From Accumulibacter sp. (lineage in GTDB: Bacteria; Pseudomonadota; Gammaproteobacteria; Burkholderiales; Rhodocyclaceae), in assembly GCA_031267455.1 (NCBI GenBank), contig JAIRZC010000085.1, positions 1 through 7,226 of the forward strand: 7,226 bases of DNA. Reading direction: 5' to 3'. Positions within the stretch are counted from its first letter, which is position 1. Each line of letters begins with the position of its first letter. Shown piece by piece: positions 6,575-7,226 of this stretch. Made by a program: the position numbers and the translations under genes. Below the pieces are notes generated by a model. The model did not search any database and had not been told where the DNA came from. It saw nothing but the letters and a program-made list of their open reading frames with translations.

Positions 6575-6663
6575 ATTAGCGCAAGTAAAGGAAGAACGAA
6601 AAGCGCGCCGCGGGACGGCGATTTCGGATAGGGATCGGAATCGCCCAAACGGCGAGCGGTGGG

Positions 6664-6685
6664 GAAAAAAGCTTGCCATCGCAAG
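6664..6685 (-). terminator. Terminator- or attenuator-like hairpin upstream of algZ
   Basis: On the minus strand CTTGC-GATG-GCAAG (6685-6672) is followed after one C by TTTTTT (6670-6665). The stem has only 5 bp, so it is weak. It would stop transcripts coming from the argH side before they reach algZ, or act as a leader attenuator. No gene to terminate is visible at that side, so a chance match is quite possible. Confidence 0.3.
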
Positions 6686-6742
6686 ACACCAATCGGAAAA
6701 ATCAGTGGTCAATTTCGGTTTTCGGGATTATTCTTGCCCGTT

Positions 6743-6791
6743 TTGGCGTTCGCGGAAACATCTGGATAAGTTTTCCCGAAAAGTTTATAGT
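6743..6791 (+). promoter_or_regulatory. Candidate argH promoter boxes
   Basis: TTGGCG (6743-6748) and GATAAG (6765-6770) are 16 bp apart, each matching the sigma-70 consensus at 4 of 6 positions; they would give a leader of roughly 20 nt. An alternative -10, TATAGT (6786-6791, 5 of 6), lies only 8 bp before the ATG and would make argH nearly leaderless. Both are weak, and I rank neither as certain. Confidence 0.25.
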
Positions 6792-6799
6792 TTAAAGAT

Positions 6800-7226
6800 A
6801 TGAACGCAGAGGATTCTACTCCATATACGTGGGCGGGTCGTTTTTCCGAGCCGATGTCCGATGTCGTCGAGCGTTATACCGAATCGGTCGATGTGGATAA
6901 ACGGCTATGGCGGGAAGATATCCGCGGATCGCTCGCGCACGCGCGGATGCTGGCCAGCCGGGGAATCATCACGACGGAAGATTTGCAGGGAATCCAGCGC
7001 GGAATGGCCGATATCGCCAATGAAATCGAATCCGGCAGCTTCAAGTGGGCCACCGGATACGAAGACGTGCACCTCAATATCGAAAAACGCCTGACGCGGC
7101 TCGTCGGAGACGCCGGAAAACGCCTGCACACGGGGCGTTCGCGCAACGACCAGGTCGCGACCGATATACGGCTCTATCTGCGCGATACGATTGACGACAT
7201 TCTCGTCATGCTGAGGGAATTTCATT
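6800..7226 (+). CDS. argH: Argininosuccinate lyase, N-terminal part (runs off window)
   Basis: The first 142 codons of argininosuccinate lyase, which cleaves argininosuccinate to arginine and fumarate in the last step of arginine synthesis. The fumarase/aspartase-superfamily N-terminal domain is clear: WAGRFSEPM (11-19), [19 protein letters not shown] (33-51), [21 protein letters not shown] (75-95) and the signature [12 protein letters not shown] (111-122), which carries substrate-binding residues. The catalytic serine loop lies beyond the window. The ATG at 6800-6802 puts the WxGRF motif at residue 11, as expected. No good Shine-Dalgarno is present; only AAAG precedes the ATG. The gene is divergent from algZ, the same neighbourhood as in Pseudomonas. 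It has no direct role in heme synthesis, so the linkage is positional. Confidence 0.96.
   Translation, partial: MNAEDSTPYTWAGRFSEPMSDVVERYTESVDVDKRLWREDIRGSLAHARMLASRGIITTEDLQGIQRGMADIANEIESGSFKWATGYEDVHLNIEKRLTRLVGDAGKRLHTGRSRNDQVATDIRLYLRDTIDDILVMLREFH

Larger units (their letters stand above)
6387..6799. other. algZ-argH divergent intergenic region
   Basis: This 413-bp stretch separates two divergent genes and has no convincing coding sequence. It contains repeat copy B (6463-6574), a terminator-like hairpin reading toward algZ (6664-6685) and weak promoter-like boxes in front of argH (6743-6791). The promoter of the algZ-hem operon should lie here, but I find no minus-strand pair of -35/-10 boxes that I would defend; a TTGACC (6707-6712, minus strand) has no good -10 at the right distance. 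The rest, 6575-6660, shows nothing recognisable. Confidence 0.8.

Overview
The window is a GC-rich proteobacterial chromosome segment. It carries the tail-end heme (tetrapyrrole) operon typical of Gamma- and Betaproteobacteria, preceded by an AlgZ/AlgR (LytS/LytTR-type) two-component pair and flanked by a divergent argH. The order argH < > algZ-algR-hemC-hemD-hemX-hemY matches the arrangement known around algR in Pseudomonas and its relatives. HemX and HemY also point to these classes. I cannot place the genus.

Layout: positions 1-97 are a short AT-richer stretch downstream of hemY. From 98 to about 6386 six genes lie on the minus strand, transcribed right to left: algZ (sensor kinase), algR (LytTR response regulator), hemC (hydroxymethylbilane synthase), hemD (uroporphyrinogen-III synthase), hemX and hemY (membrane-anchored heme-biosynthesis accessory proteins). 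Four of the five junctions are 4-nt start/stop overlaps (GTGA, GTGA, ATGA, ATGA), which indicates a translationally coupled operon. From 6387 to 6799 there is a 413-bp divergent intergenic region. From 6800 argH (arginine biosynthesis) runs on the plus strand and leaves the window.

The unexpected content is a dispersed non-coding element of exactly 112 nt, present twice in the same orientation (plus strand): copy A (2693-2804) between hemD and hemX, and copy B (6463-6574) between algZ and argH. The copies share hairpins, including compensatory base-pair changes. Both end in a 31-nt unit with GTTTC/GAAAC arms and the GGGCGTGGATTGAAAC terminus that resembles type I-C CRISPR repeats. No cas gene, transposase or repeat array is visible. 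The best interpretation is a mobile or structured-RNA repeat, possibly a non-autonomous relative of an IS200/IS605-type guide-RNA end, but that identity is inference. Copy A creates the only real gap in the otherwise overlapping operon.

HemC and HemD convert porphobilinogen through hydroxymethylbilane to uroporphyrinogen III. HemX and HemY are inner-membrane proteins thought to support the pathway. AlgZ/AlgR is probably co-transcribed and may link an envelope or environmental signal to heme supply and to distant targets.
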